A DNA stretch of 55,284 nt from Nostocoides australiense Ben110 (GTDB lineage: Bacteria > Actinomycetota > Actinomycetes > Actinomycetales > Dermatophilaceae). This document shows positions 16,659-25,121 of this stretch, one piece after another; within the stretch, counting starts at the first letter, position 1; the number at the start of each line of letters is the position of its first letter. The notes under the pieces were generated by a model. That model saw nothing but the letters and a program-made list of their open reading frames with translations. It was not told where the DNA came from and ran no database searches. The stretch is taken from the NCBI RefSeq assembly GCF_001050535.1, contig NZ_HG764815.1:1-55284 (forward strand). The letters are read 5' to 3'. Made by a program: the position numbers and the translations under genes.

Positions 16659-18042
16659 TCAGCACAGGTTGCTCGTTGCCGGCCTGGCGGATGCCTTCAC
16701 GGACATCGACCCGCGAGAGCAGGATGCCGCCGAGGACGAAGAAGACGATCAGGGCGATGATCGCCAGCCGGTAGGTGTGGGTCAGCTGGTAGACGAGCCC
16801 GAAGAGCAGGGTGCCGAACCAGCTGGTGCCGCGCTCCATCGCCTGGTAGAGGCTGAAGTACTCGGCTTCGCGCTTCTTGGGGACCAGCTGGCTGTAGAGG
16901 CTGCGCGAGAGCGCCTGGGAGCCGCCGAGGACGAGGCCGATGCCGACGGCCAGCACGATGAACGGGATGAACTTCTTCTCCGGGACGAAGTAGGCCACGA
17001 TCACGATGAGGGTCCACAGCGCGAGGGACCACAAGACGGTGCGCCAGGCGCCGTGCCGGCCCGCAAGTCTGCCGAAGAGCAGCGCGCCGAAGAAGGCGAC
17101 GAATTGCACGAGCAGGATGACGGCGATCAGCTGGGACTGTTCGAACTTCAGCTCCTCGGCGCCGTAGAGGCTCGAGGAGGAGATGACGGTCTGGATGCCG
17201 TCGTTGTAGAAGAGGTAGGCGAGCAGGAAGAGCATCGTCTGCGGATGGTGGCGGCGCAGGTCCCCGAAGGTGTTGCGCAACTGTTTGAGACTGCCGCCGA
17301 CGGCGCCCTCGCCGACCGCGGTGACCGGGCGCTCGACGCCGCGCAGGTTCCACATCCCCAGCACCGGGATGAGCGTGAAGATGCCCCACCACACGGCGGC
17401 GGACAGCATGCTGATCCGCACGGCCATACCGGTGCTCAGCCCGAAGGGTTTCATCGTCACCAGGACCAGGTTCAGCGCGAGCAGCAGCCCGCCGCCCAGA
17501 TAGCCGAGCGCCCACCCGCGTGAGGAGACCTTGTCCCGGTCGTTGGGATGGGCTATGTCGTTGAGGATCGCGTCGTAGATGACCAGCGAGGAGCCCAGGC
17601 AGATGGTCGCCAACACCATGAGTATGGCGCCCAGCTGCCAGCGGGTGCCCTCGACGAAGAAGAGCCCGGCGGCGGCCAGCGCGCCCAGCCACGCGAAGAT
17701 CCCGAGTAGGCGCGCCGGGCGTGGGGAGCGGTCCGCGACCGCGCCGATGAAGATGAGGAAGATCGCCGAGACGATCGTGGCGAAGGTCGTCGTGTACGGC
17801 GCCAGCGAGCCGGGGGCGATTGGTATGCCGAGCAGGCTCAAGTTGGTGTGGCACGCCAGGTCGGTGTCCTGTCCCGGGCAGGCCGCCTGCTTGGCGATGG
17901 TCGTGATGTAGGGGCCGTAGAGGACGGTGCCGATGGTGGTGACGAAGGCGGAGTTGGCCCAGTCGTACCAGTACCACGGCCGGACGTACTTGGCGTTCGC
18001 CGCGTAGTCCGGTGAGTCGACGTGCGCCGGCGCGGAAGTCAT
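16654..18042 (-). CDS. MFS transporter, UMF1/Atg22-like family
   Basis: 462 residues with about 12 membrane helices. The N-terminal WYWYDWANSAFVTTIGTVLY is the family hallmark (YDWANSAF), followed by the loop motif GAVADRSPRPARLLG. The periplasmic loop after helix 1 carries two cysteines (ACPGQDTDLACHT). The central cytosolic loop (about residues 225-250) precedes LLAYLFYNDGIQTVI, another UMF1 signature. The start is the ATG at 18042 before TSAPAHVDSPDY; 15 further codons upstream are possible. Substrates of bacterial UMF1 members are mostly unknown; the yeast relative exports amino acids from the vacuole. Confidence 0.9.
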   Translation of the reverse strand: MTSAPAHVDSPDYAANAKYVRPWYWYDWANSAFVTTIGTVLYGPYITTIAKQAACPGQDTDLACHTNLSLLGIPIAPGSLAPYTTTFATIVSAIFLIFIGAVADRSPRPARLLGIFAWLGALAAAGLFFVEGTRWQLGAILMVLATICLGSSLVIYDAILNDIAHPNDRDKVSSRGWALGYLGGGLLLALNLVLVTMKPFGLSTGMAVRISMLSAAVWWGIFTLIPVLGMWNLRGVERPVTAVGEGAVGGSLKQLRNTFGDLRRHHPQTMLFLLAYLFYNDGIQTVISSSSLYGAEELKFEQSQLIAVILLVQFVAFFGALLFGRLAGRHGAWRTVLWSLALWTLIVIVAYFVPEKKFIPFIVLAVGIGLVLGGSQALSRSLYSQLVPKKREAEYFSLYQAMERGTSWFGTLLFGLVYQLTHTYRLAIIALIVFFVLGGILLSRVDVREGIRQAGNEQPVLI

Positions 18043-18123
18043 GCCGGAACTCTGGCACACCGCGCGCCCCGAGCGGCATAGGCGCACCTACTCAGCAGTA
18101 AGCCGGGTGCGGAACGGCCGCGG

Positions 18124-19407
18124 TCAGCCTGCGTATTCCCAGTGCCAGGGCTCGGGAAGGGTGCCACCCTGTTCGGCCCAGGAGGGGTGGAACCAGCCGA
18201 AGAGTGCGGCGTTCTGCTTCAGCCACAGGTGCGCCGGGGCGCTGTAGTCCTGGACGCCACCGCACAGGTCGACGGCGCGGCCGAGCCCGTGCTCGCTGGT
18301 GCCCGGGGTGGCCGCCCACGGGCCGCGGCTGGCCTTGACGGCGACCTGCTCGGCATACGAGCGGTAACCGTCGGTGACGCACAGCAGCGAGCCGGTCTCT
18401 TCGGCGTAGGCCTTGGACATCGCATTGAAGGCCGCGGCGGCATCGGGCACCAGGAACTCGTCACTGGAGCCGATCATCGGGCACAGGTGTGACGGGGGGA
18501 TCTGCCCGTTGGGGAAGACACCGGTGTTCTCGGTGCACGGCTTGGTGCTCAGGTCCTTGATCGCGATGTCGTATTCGCTGAGGGCGTCGGTGAGGCGCTC
18601 GCTGGTGCTGATGGCGTCCTCGTCGCCGCTGCCCAGCAGCAGGCCGGCGATGGGCGCAACCTCGGCGATGCGTTCTTGGTGCAGCCGGCGCACCTCATCG
18701 ACGCTAGCCTGCTGGTCCTTGACCAGGTCGGTGGCGATCTTCTTGGCCTTCGCCGCCTTGGCCTCGGCGGCCACCGCCTTGTCGCGCTCGGCGTCGGCAT
18801 CCATGGAGGCGCGCTTCTGCGCGACCGCGATCTCGCGGATGTCCTCGACCGAGCGGATGCGGTTGTCGGTGAGGTAGTTGAGGTCGGAGAGGGGGTTGGA
18901 GGCCTTGTCGGCGTCCTTGGAGAGGGCGTCGAGGTAGCCGAGTTGTTCGGCGAGCGGTCCGCCTTGGGTGTAGGCGCTGACGGCCCATTCCCGAAGCTCT
19001 TCGCGGGCCTTATCGAGACGCTCCTGGAGGTTGCTGGCGGTCTCGGACTGCAGCTTGGCCTTCAGGCGAGCATCGCGGCCCTCGGTCTTGGCCTTGGCGT
19101 AGGCCTCGAGTGCCGCGTTGGCCTTGGCCGTCGCCTTGTCCAGCTTGGTCATGGCGGCGGCGATGTCGGCTCCGCCCTTGAGGATCTCGGCCCGCAGCGC
19201 TTCGGCACGAGCGATCTGGCGTTGGAGTTCTTCCTTCGTCAGGCCGGCCTCGGTGCTGCCGGTCGGAGGGATCGTGATCGTCATCGACCCGGTGACGGAC
19301 ACGGATGGGCTCTCGGTGCCGGGGCTGGTCTCGGCGGCGGAGGCGGGACCGGCCAGGGCGAGCGTGAGGGACGCCGCGATGAGACCGGGGCCAGCCAGGA
19401 AGCGCAC
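18124..19407 (-). CDS. Secreted coiled-coil D-alanyl-D-alanine carboxypeptidase (VanY/LAS family)
   Basis: 427 residues. A signal peptide (about 1-25, cleavage after PASAA) is followed by a long coiled coil (about 55-260, rich in Ala, Lys and Glu) like that of RipA/PcsB-type wall hydrolases. The C-terminal VanY domain has YRSYAEQ, the zinc motif SEHGLGRAVDLCG (S-x-H-x-x-G-x-A-x-D) and EPWHWEY, which supplies the catalytic Glu and the last His ligand. It should trim peptidoglycan stem peptides outside the membrane, and the coiled coil may tether it to a division or FtsEX-like partner. The start is a GTG with GGAG five bases upstream. Four extra cysteines probably form disulfides. Confidence 0.9.
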   Translation of the reverse strand: MRFLAGPGLIAASLTLALAGPASAAETSPGTESPSVSVTGSMTITIPPTGSTEAGLTKEELQRQIARAEALRAEILKGGADIAAAMTKLDKATAKANAALEAYAKAKTEGRDARLKAKLQSETASNLQERLDKAREELREWAVSAYTQGGPLAEQLGYLDALSKDADKASNPLSDLNYLTDNRIRSVEDIREIAVAQKRASMDADAERDKAVAAEAKAAKAKKIATDLVKDQQASVDEVRRLHQERIAEVAPIAGLLLGSGDEDAISTSERLTDALSEYDIAIKDLSTKPCTENTGVFPNGQIPPSHLCPMIGSSDEFLVPDAAAAFNAMSKAYAEETGSLLCVTDGYRSYAEQVAVKASRGPWAATPGTSEHGLGRAVDLCGGVQDYSAPAHLWLKQNAALFGWFHPSWAEQGGTLPEPWHWEYAG

Positions 19408-19556
19408 ATCAACTCCGAAATCCGTTCAGGCGCACCGGTTGCGCACCTGCGGACGCATGCCTAGGCCACGGCCCAGAAACACTGATCCGGCCGCAATCGT
19501 ATCGTGATCTTCCATGCGGCCCAACCCCCCGGCCTGTGGTTGTTGACACGGCCGGT

Positions 19557-19565
19557 TGTCCACAG
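19557..19565 (+). other. DnaA-box-like nonamer in the 237-bp gap before the SSB-like gene
   Basis: TTGTCCACA matches the actinobacterial DnaA box exactly. A second imperfect copy, CCGTCCACA, lies at 19585-19593, and a reverse partial TGTGG at 19536. The rest of the gap (19408-19644) shows a possible -35 TTGACA at 19544-19549 but no convincing -10. Two boxes are too few for an origin; DnaA control of the downstream gene is possible. Confidence 0.35.
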
Positions 19566-19644
19566 CCGAAGGGCCAATTCGCGCCGTCCACAGGTGCACG
19601 CGAGGGGTCTTGGCAGCAGCGGGCCGGCGGGGGAGCGTGGGGTC

Positions 19645-20028
19645 ATGACAGCCAAGACCACGCCCAAAGCCACCCTCCCGCTGACCGAACCGGCGGCGGC
19701 CGGGAGCTGCAACACCGTCCTGCTCCGCGGCCGCGTCAGCGCGGTCGAAGAGACCCGGGTCATGCCCAGCGGCGACGAATTGCGCACCCTGCGTCTGGTC
19801 GTGCCGCGTGTCCCGGTCAAGGGCCGCAAGGCCACCGTCGACACCATCGACATCGCCTGCTGGACCGCGGCGACCCGGCGGATCGCCGGCCGCCTGGGGC
19901 CGGGCGACGAGGTTGCCGTGACGGGTTCGCTGCACCGGCGGTTCTTCAAGACGCCTGCGGGCGCCGCGAGTCGGTATGAGGTGGAGGCGGCGGAGATTCG
20001 CCGGGTCAGTGCTCCACCGGGGGAGTGA
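19645..20028 (+). CDS. Single-stranded DNA-binding protein-like OB-fold protein
   Basis: 127 residues with the SSB-type OB-fold pattern: [31 protein letters not shown], then [34 protein letters not shown], and a final strand [13 protein letters not shown]. The acidic C-terminal tip of canonical SSB is absent, and the protein is shorter than the chromosomal Ssb (about 160-180), so this is an auxiliary paralogue. The start at 19645 follows GGGAG. Its 3' end overlaps the converging GH13 gene by 23 bases. Confidence 0.85.
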   Translation: MTAKTTPKATLPLTEPAAAGSCNTVLLRGRVSAVEETRVMPSGDELRTLRLVVPRVPVKGRKATVDTIDIACWTAATRRIAGRLGPGDEVAVTGSLHRRFFKTPAGAASRYEVEAAEIRRVSAPPGE

Positions 20029-22237
20029 CGAGCAGCGACCGGCCCTCGTGGGGCTGCAGAACGACATACAGCGAATGCAGATCGTCGACCTCGCCCACCG
20101 GCGCACCCGTGACCATGTCGATGACCTTGCTGCCCGGCTGCAGCTCGTCGGAGCGGACGCTGCCGGAGATCGTCTGCGCCGAGAAGTTCAGCACGGTGAC
20201 CTGGTCCGCTTCGGCGAGACGGTGGACCAGCACGAGCATCGCCTTGTTCGAGACGGCGGGGATGTCGACCTGCTGGGCAGTGGCGAGACCATGCCGGTCG
20301 CGGACGGCGAGGATCTCGCGCAGCCGCGAGACGAAGGAGTTCGGGTCCTCGAGCTGCACGTTCAGCGGGCCGTACAGGGCGCGGGCCTTCGGCATCTTCG
20401 AGGTCGACTCGCTCGCATTCGGCTGGAAATCGAGGAGGTCGTAGGCGCCGCGGTGGATCCACCGGGTGTCACCGTCGCGGATCAGCGCTGCCACCTGCTT
20501 GCGCTCGACCGGCAGGGCGCCGACGAGGTCCCAGCCGGAGAGGGCGAAGACACCCGGCTGCCACGCGTTGTACATCGCGAGCAGCAGGTGAGCGCGTTTG
20601 ATGGCCTCGACGTCGTCGTTGGTCAGGGCGCTCAGGTCGGCCATGCCGAGGGAGGCGGAGATGACCGAAGCGAGGGTGGAGGCGATGCCGTTGGTGGTGA
20701 ACAGGGCGTTGTAGGTGCCGGTCTCGCCGGCGATCTTCTCGGTGAGTTCGGCCCGGATGAGGGTCGCAAGGTCGGCGCCGCGGATCGGCTTGCGCCGGAA
20801 CATGAAGGTGTCGCCGGCATGCAGGGTGGCGAAATGCACCAGCTCGTAGGTCATCTCGTCGTGGTTCTGCAGGGCGTGCACGAGCGAGACGGTGTCGACG
20901 CCCATCTCGCGGGCGGTGCGCATCGTCAGCCGGAGGAATTCCGCATCCTCCATCGCGAGGGCGTGGTGGTATGCCGGTCGGTTGACGAAGTCGTAGGACA
21001 GGTCGGCGCCGCGCTCGGACGTGGAGTGGATGTCATCGATGGTCAGGTTGAGTTCCTGGAAGGTGAAGCCGCCGACCTTGCGGACCATGCTGGCGATCAG
21101 CTGGTTGGCCGCCTCGGAGAGCGGGTGGCCCTCCGACCACGCCGGGCCACCGGTCGCGGACTTCTCGACGCCGAGGAAGCCGTTGGCGTCCAGACGCAGC
21201 GCGCCGGAGCCGAGGTCGCCGAGCGAGTGCAACGCGTCACCGATGACCAGCCGCATGCCGGCGAAGGTGGGGTCCAGCCAGTTCAGTGACGGCTGGCCCT
21301 CCTTGAAGTAGTGCAGGTAGACCCACCGATGTTCCTCGCCGTCGGGCCCGAGGACCGCGCCGGTGGCCGACCAGTTCGTCTCCTTGACCCCGGGTTCGAA
21401 GAAGATCACCCGCTGCATCTCCCCGACGATGTAGCCGGCATCGGTGAGGGACTTTTCGGTCTCGGCATCGAGGTTGGCCGAGTCGCGGCCCTTCGGCACC
21501 TTGGGCAGCAGGTGCCAGTCCTCCCGCGGGATCTCGACCATGTGATAGATGCCGGGGTAGTCGCCGATCTTCATCTCGGCGAGCCGGAAGTCCGCCCCCT
21601 TGCCGGTGTGGCCAGGGACGATGTCGTCGATGACCAGCCCGCCGTGATCAGTGGCCACTTCGCACATCGCCCGGAACTCGTCTTCGGTGCCGAAGGCGTC
21701 GTCGAATTGGGTCGAGATGCGGTCGAAGTGACCGTCGACGCTGGGGGTGGTATCCCAGCCGGTGACGCCGCCGGCGCGCTTGACCGGGCCGGTGTGGATG
21801 GCGGTGATGCCGATCTGCTGGAACGCATCCCACAGCTGCGTGCTGCCGAGCGTCCCGAGGAAGGTCGCCCCGGCCGGGGTGATCATCGAGATCGGGTAGG
21901 CCGTGAACCAGACCGGCGCCTTCTCGATGGCGGCGCGGGGATCCGGGGCGGCATACGGGTTCTGCCACATGCTGCCCTGGCCGGCGAACTTGCGTGCGAA
22001 CTGCCGGGCGTCGGCGAGCATCGACTCCGACTCCAGCCACGCGACATACTCCGGGTTGTCTCCGCTCGCGGTGCCGGGCTGTTTGGCCTTGCGCTGCCAG
22101 AGGATGTCGCGCAATCTCGCGCGCGGACGCAGCCGGGTGGGGCGGGCCGGGAAGCTGTGACCTTCGAAACTGACCTCTTCCGGCACGGCGTCGCTGGGGT
22201 CGAGGATCTCGTCGGGAGGCAGTGTGGTGTCGGTCAC
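20006..22237 (-). CDS. GH13 alpha-amylase-family glycoside hydrolase or transferase
   Basis: 743 residues from a GTG at 22237. The four GH13 regions are visible in order: [15 protein letters not shown] (I), [12 protein letters not shown] with the nucleophile Asp (II), FTFQELN with the acid/base Glu (III) and LQNHDE with the transition-state Asp (IV). A C-terminal beta-sandwich-like region follows (about 650-743). The N-terminal 130 residues ([22 protein letters not shown]) are family-specific. The subfamily and reaction cannot be fixed from sequence reading; a trehalose-synthase-like or maltosyl-transferring role would be typical for glycogen metabolism in Actinobacteria. A -10-like TACCAT (22246-22251) ends eight bases before the GTG, so the mRNA may be leaderless. 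Confidence 0.85.
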   Translation of the reverse strand: MTDTTLPPDEILDPSDAVPEEVSFEGHSFPARPTRLRPRARLRDILWQRKAKQPGTASGDNPEYVAWLESESMLADARQFARKFAGQGSMWQNPYAAPDPRAAIEKAPVWFTAYPISMITPAGATFLGTLGSTQLWDAFQQIGITAIHTGPVKRAGGVTGWDTTPSVDGHFDRISTQFDDAFGTEDEFRAMCEVATDHGGLVIDDIVPGHTGKGADFRLAEMKIGDYPGIYHMVEIPREDWHLLPKVPKGRDSANLDAETEKSLTDAGYIVGEMQRVIFFEPGVKETNWSATGAVLGPDGEEHRWVYLHYFKEGQPSLNWLDPTFAGMRLVIGDALHSLGDLGSGALRLDANGFLGVEKSATGGPAWSEGHPLSEAANQLIASMVRKVGGFTFQELNLTIDDIHSTSERGADLSYDFVNRPAYHHALAMEDAEFLRLTMRTAREMGVDTVSLVHALQNHDEMTYELVHFATLHAGDTFMFRRKPIRGADLATLIRAELTEKIAGETGTYNALFTTNGIASTLASVISASLGMADLSALTNDDVEAIKRAHLLLAMYNAWQPGVFALSGWDLVGALPVERKQVAALIRDGDTRWIHRGAYDLLDFQPNASESTSKMPKARALYGPLNVQLEDPNSFVSRLREILAVRDRHGLATAQQVDIPAVSNKAMLVLVHRLAEADQVTVLNFSAQTISGSVRSDELQPGSKVIDMVTGAPVGEVDDLHSLYVVLQPHEGRSLLVTPPVEH

Positions 22238-22298
22238 GAGGGACTATGGTACGGATCCGCGCGCTTGGCCGTGTCACATCCCGACCGGCGCAGACACC

Positions 22299-22314
22299 AT
22301 ACCCAGCGGGGTAT
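22299..22314. promoter_or_regulatory. CsoR/CstR-like operator before the CoA-disulfide reductase gene
   Basis: Perfect arms ATACCC (22299-22304) and GGGTAT (22309-22314) around AGCG. This is the architecture bound by CsoR-family repressors, including the persulfide sensor CstR, which in Staphylococcus controls rhodanese and CoA-disulfide-reductase genes of sulfide detoxification. The site ends nine bases before the start codon. No CsoR-family gene is in the window. Confidence 0.6.
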
Positions 22315-22323
22315 TTTGGGGAC

Positions 22324-23946
22324 ATGCGAACCATCGTCGTCGGAGGGGTCGCGGGTGGCATGTCCGCCGCGACCCGGTTGCGCCGTCTCGAACCCGAGAT
22401 GGAGATCGTCGTCCTCGAGCGCAGCGGCCATGTGTCGTTCGCGAACTGCGGTCTGCCGTACTACATCGGCGGTGTGATCGAGAAGCGGTCGGCGCTCCTG
22501 CTGCAGACGCCGTCGTCGCTGGCGGCGCGCTTTGGGCTCGACGTGCGCGTGCGCCACGAGGTCGTCGCCATCGACCGCGCGGCGCGCACGGTCACGGTGC
22601 GCGACCTCGACGGCGGGACCGAGGACTCGCTGACGTATGACTGGCTGGTCCTCTCTCCGGGTGCGCGGCCGGTACGCCCGCCGATCCCGGGCATCGAGCG
22701 GGCGCTGAGTCTGCGGGACATCGAGGACACCGACGCGCTCGCCGCCGCTGCCCAGGGGGCGACCCGGGCGGTGGTCATCGGGGGCGGGTTCATCGGCGTG
22801 GAGATGGGGGAGAACCTCGTGCACGCGGGTGTCGAGGTGAGCCTCATCGAGGCGACAGCTCAATGCATGGCGCCGCTCGACCCAGAGATGGTCGAGCCGG
22901 TGCATGCCCGAATGCGTTCTGCCGGAGTGGATCTGCGCCTTCAGGGGCTCGTGGTGTCGATCGACGAGGAGGGCGTGACCCTCGACGGCGGTGAGCGCGT
23001 GGCGGCCGATCTCGTGGTGGCGGCGATCGGCGTGCAACCCGACACGCAACTGGCCAGGATGGCCGGGCTCGCGGTGGGGGAGCGGGGCGGCATCGTCGTC
23101 GACGAGCATTGCCGCACAAGCGATTCCGCAATCTTCGGCGTCGGTGACGCGGTGGAGAAGCGCGATGCCGGCGACGGCTCGTCGGTGCTCGTGCCCCTGG
23201 CCAACACCGCGAACCTGCAGGGGCGGCGCGTCGCCGACGTCATCGCGGGGCGGGCCGTGGAGGTGCGTCCGGTGCAGGGCACGGCGATCGTCGGGGTCTT
23301 CGGTCTGCAAGTGGCGAGCACGGGCTGGAACGAGAAGCGGCTGCGGTCCGCCGGCCGGGCCTATCGGGCCATCCACACCCATCCCGCCGACCACGCCGGC
23401 TACTATCCCGGCGCGTCGACGATGGCCCTGAAGTTGCTGGTGGATGCCGAGACCGACGCCATCCTCGGCGCGCAGGGCGTGGGGCAGGCCGGCGTCGACA
23501 AGCGGATCGACGTGATCGCGACGGCGATGCGCGGGGGCCTCGGGGCGAGTGACCTCGCCGATCTGGAACTCGCCTACGCCCCGCAGTTCGGGTCGGCCAA
23601 GGATCCGGTGAACATGCTCGGCTATGTCGCGGAGAATCTCGCCACCGGCCTGACCGAGAACATCCAATGGCACGAGCTCCAGGACGCCCTCGACGCGGGC
23701 GCGACACTGATCGATGTCCGCACGGCGAAGGAGCACGCGGCCGGCGCCATCCCCGGCGCGGTCCTGATCCCCGTGGACGAACTGCGCGATCGCGCTGGCG
23801 AGATCGTCTCGGATGACGTCGTGGTGCATTGCGCGGTCGGCGTCCGCGGCCACGTGGCCGCGATGATGCTTGCGCGTCCGGGGCGGCGGCTGCGCAACCT
23901 GGACGGCGGCTACATGACCTGGAAGGCCGGCGAGACAACGCAGTAA
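22324..23946 (+). CDS. CoA-disulfide reductase/persulfide reductase with C-terminal rhodanese domain
   Basis: 540 residues. Residues 1-440 form an FAD/NAD(P)H disulfide oxidoreductase: FAD motif VVGGVAGGMSAATRLRR, single redox cysteine C42 in FANCGLPYYIGG, NADH motif VVIGGGFIGVEMGENL, and GVGDAVE before the dimerisation domain (AYRAIHTHPADHAGYYPGA). Residues about 455-540 are a rhodanese domain (LIDVRTAKEHAAGAIPGAV) with active-site loop CAVGVR, catalytic C503. Such CoADR-rhodanese fusions reduce CoA-disulfide, CoA-persulfide or polysulfide in sulfur homeostasis. The CsoR/CstR-like operator just upstream supports a reactive-sulfur role. The ATG at 22324 is preceded by GGGG. Confidence 0.92.
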   Translation: MRTIVVGGVAGGMSAATRLRRLEPEMEIVVLERSGHVSFANCGLPYYIGGVIEKRSALLLQTPSSLAARFGLDVRVRHEVVAIDRAARTVTVRDLDGGTEDSLTYDWLVLSPGARPVRPPIPGIERALSLRDIEDTDALAAAAQGATRAVVIGGGFIGVEMGENLVHAGVEVSLIEATAQCMAPLDPEMVEPVHARMRSAGVDLRLQGLVVSIDEEGVTLDGGERVAADLVVAAIGVQPDTQLARMAGLAVGERGGIVVDEHCRTSDSAIFGVGDAVEKRDAGDGSSVLVPLANTANLQGRRVADVIAGRAVEVRPVQGTAIVGVFGLQVASTGWNEKRLRSAGRAYRAIHTHPADHAGYYPGASTMALKLLVDAETDAILGAQGVGQAGVDKRIDVIATAMRGGLGASDLADLELAYAPQFGSAKDPVNMLGYVAENLATGLTENIQWHELQDALDAGATLIDVRTAKEHAAGAIPGAVLIPVDELRDRAGEIVSDDVVVHCAVGVRGHVAAMMLARPGRRLRNLDGGYMTWKAGETTQ

Positions 23947-23952
23947 GCGCCC

Positions 23953-24657
23953 TTACTTCGGCAAGTCGCCCCAGGCGGGCTTGTCGAAAAAGGGGTTGTC
24001 ACAGAACAGGACCGACCAGCGCAGGCAGCCGATGTCGGTGCGGTCGAGCGGCTGGTCCCGAAGCACGACCACCCAGTCCGAGTTCGCGTCGAGGGGTCCA
24101 ACCTCACCGGAGACGACGCGGTGCTGCCCGGTCGTCGACAGCCGGCCGCACCAGCCTTCGGAGCCGGTGCGTCGAGTGATGGCAAGGGTCCGCACCTGGA
24201 CTTCTTCGCTGTACGGGCGACCCGACGTGCGGATGGTGCGACACGCGCCATCGGTGTCGATCTCCTCGACGACGGCTCCGCCAAGCTCGTCCGGCAACTG
24301 GCGGGCCAGCGCCTCCGCGGCCTCGGGTGTCGCGACCGCGAACGCCACGGCGGACCGCAGTTCGCACTCCTGGTTGTACGAATTGACCATCCAGCCGCTG
24401 TCCGTGGTCGGGAAGTCGCAGACCTGGACGATCCACGCGTGCTCCGGTGCCGTGCCGGCCGCCGCGGTCAAGGCGTCGCGGTGGCTCGTCGCGGCCGGCA
24501 CTGCGGCGGCGAGCTTGTCGGTGAGCCGGCCGCCGACGTCATTGCGCTTGAACTGGGCCTTGACGACCAGGGCGCCGTTGACGACCACGTAGCCCCCGAC
24601 CACGAGTGCCATGAACCAGCCGAGGACCTTGGCGACACCCCCGAGAAAACGAGACAT
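23953..24657 (-). CDS. Membrane-anchored protein of unknown function
   Basis: 234 residues from the ATG at 24657 (an ATG seven codons upstream is an alternative). One N-terminal helix (KVLGWFMALVVGGYVVVNGALVV) anchors a roughly 200-residue outer domain that has five widely spaced cysteines (VCDFP, QECEL, GACRT, WCGRL, IGCLR, FCDNP), suggesting disulfides. I do not recognise the family. A -10-like TAGCGT (24665-24670) ends seven bases before the ATG. It is divergent from the small gene at 24796 with a perfect 16-bp palindrome between them, and its tail converges on the CoA-disulfide reductase stop seven bases away. Confidence 0.75.
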   Translation of the reverse strand: MSRFLGGVAKVLGWFMALVVGGYVVVNGALVVKAQFKRNDVGGRLTDKLAAAVPAATSHRDALTAAAGTAPEHAWIVQVCDFPTTDSGWMVNSYNQECELRSAVAFAVATPEAAEALARQLPDELGGAVVEEIDTDGACRTIRTSGRPYSEEVQVRTLAITRRTGSEGWCGRLSTTGQHRVVSGEVGPLDANSDWVVVLRDQPLDRTDIGCLRWSVLFCDNPFFDKPAWGDLPK

Positions 24658-24738
24658 GTCCTGGACGCTAGGGGACATTCCGCCTGCGCGGCATGAGGCG
24701 CCGTAATCATCTCGCGTGGAGAGACAAGTGGCGTGATT

Positions 24739-24754
24739 TGCCCGAATTCGGGCA
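24739..24754. promoter_or_regulatory. Perfect 16-bp palindrome between divergent genes
   Basis: TGCCCGAATTCGGGCA is fully self-complementary with no spacer. It lies about midway between two divergent start codons (24657 and 24796), where it could control either. It is not followed by a T-tract and is not the mycobacterial SOS box. The regulator is unknown. Confidence 0.5.
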
Positions 24755-24795
24755 GATTCTTTGTTTTCGGGCTCCGCGGCAGGATGATTGGGGGT

Positions 24796-25056
24796 ATGCC
24801 GGATCGGGAGTTGGTCGAGCGGGTCGCCGCCTCGACGGGCCTGAGTCCCGGGGAGGCGGCGCGGGTCGTCGACGACGTCCTGGCCTGGTATGGCGAGCCG
24901 GTGGAGGCCTTCGTGCGCCGTCGGCACGCGGATCTGCAGTTGCACGGAGTGCGTAACGCCGAGGCCTTCGCCCGCATCGCCGCGGAATTGCGGCGACGCG
25001 TCGTCGCCGCGCCCGAACTGACGGAACGACAACTGCGCCGCCTCGTCTACGGCTGA
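24796..25056 (+). CDS. Small conserved-looking helical protein, function unknown
   Basis: 86 residues starting at an ATG with GGGGG two bases upstream. The sequence is almost entirely alpha-helical: ELVERVAASTGLSPGEAARVVDDVLAWY looks like a helix pair, then a basic stretch RRRHADLQLHG and ERQLRRLVYG at the end. No cysteine, membrane helix or signal is present. The first part resembles DNA-binding-type helix pairs in spacing but has no clear recognition helix, so I do not assign a function. It lies 65 bases before glmS on the same strand. Confidence 0.7.
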   Translation: MPDRELVERVAASTGLSPGEAARVVDDVLAWYGEPVEAFVRRRHADLQLHGVRNAEAFARIAAELRRRVVAAPELTERQLRRLVYG

Positions 25057-25121
25057 CGCGGCATACCCGCTGACCGCCCCCGACCATCACCACCACCACT
25101 GATCACGAGGAGTCCAACCCC

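Noticed and set aside
19408-19644. Possible replication origin because of DnaA-box-like sequences
   Set aside because: Only one exact box and one or two degraded copies, no AT-rich unwinding region, and neither dnaA nor dnaN nearby.
22234-23853. A 539-codon frame opposite the CoA-disulfide reductase gene
   Set aside because: His/Arg/Asp-rich composition and position fully within a recognised enzyme gene mark it as an antisense shadow.
25057-25121. glmS ribozyme or riboswitch before glmS
   Set aside because: The gap is only 65 bases and has no recognisable ribozyme core; a normal AGGAG site is present.
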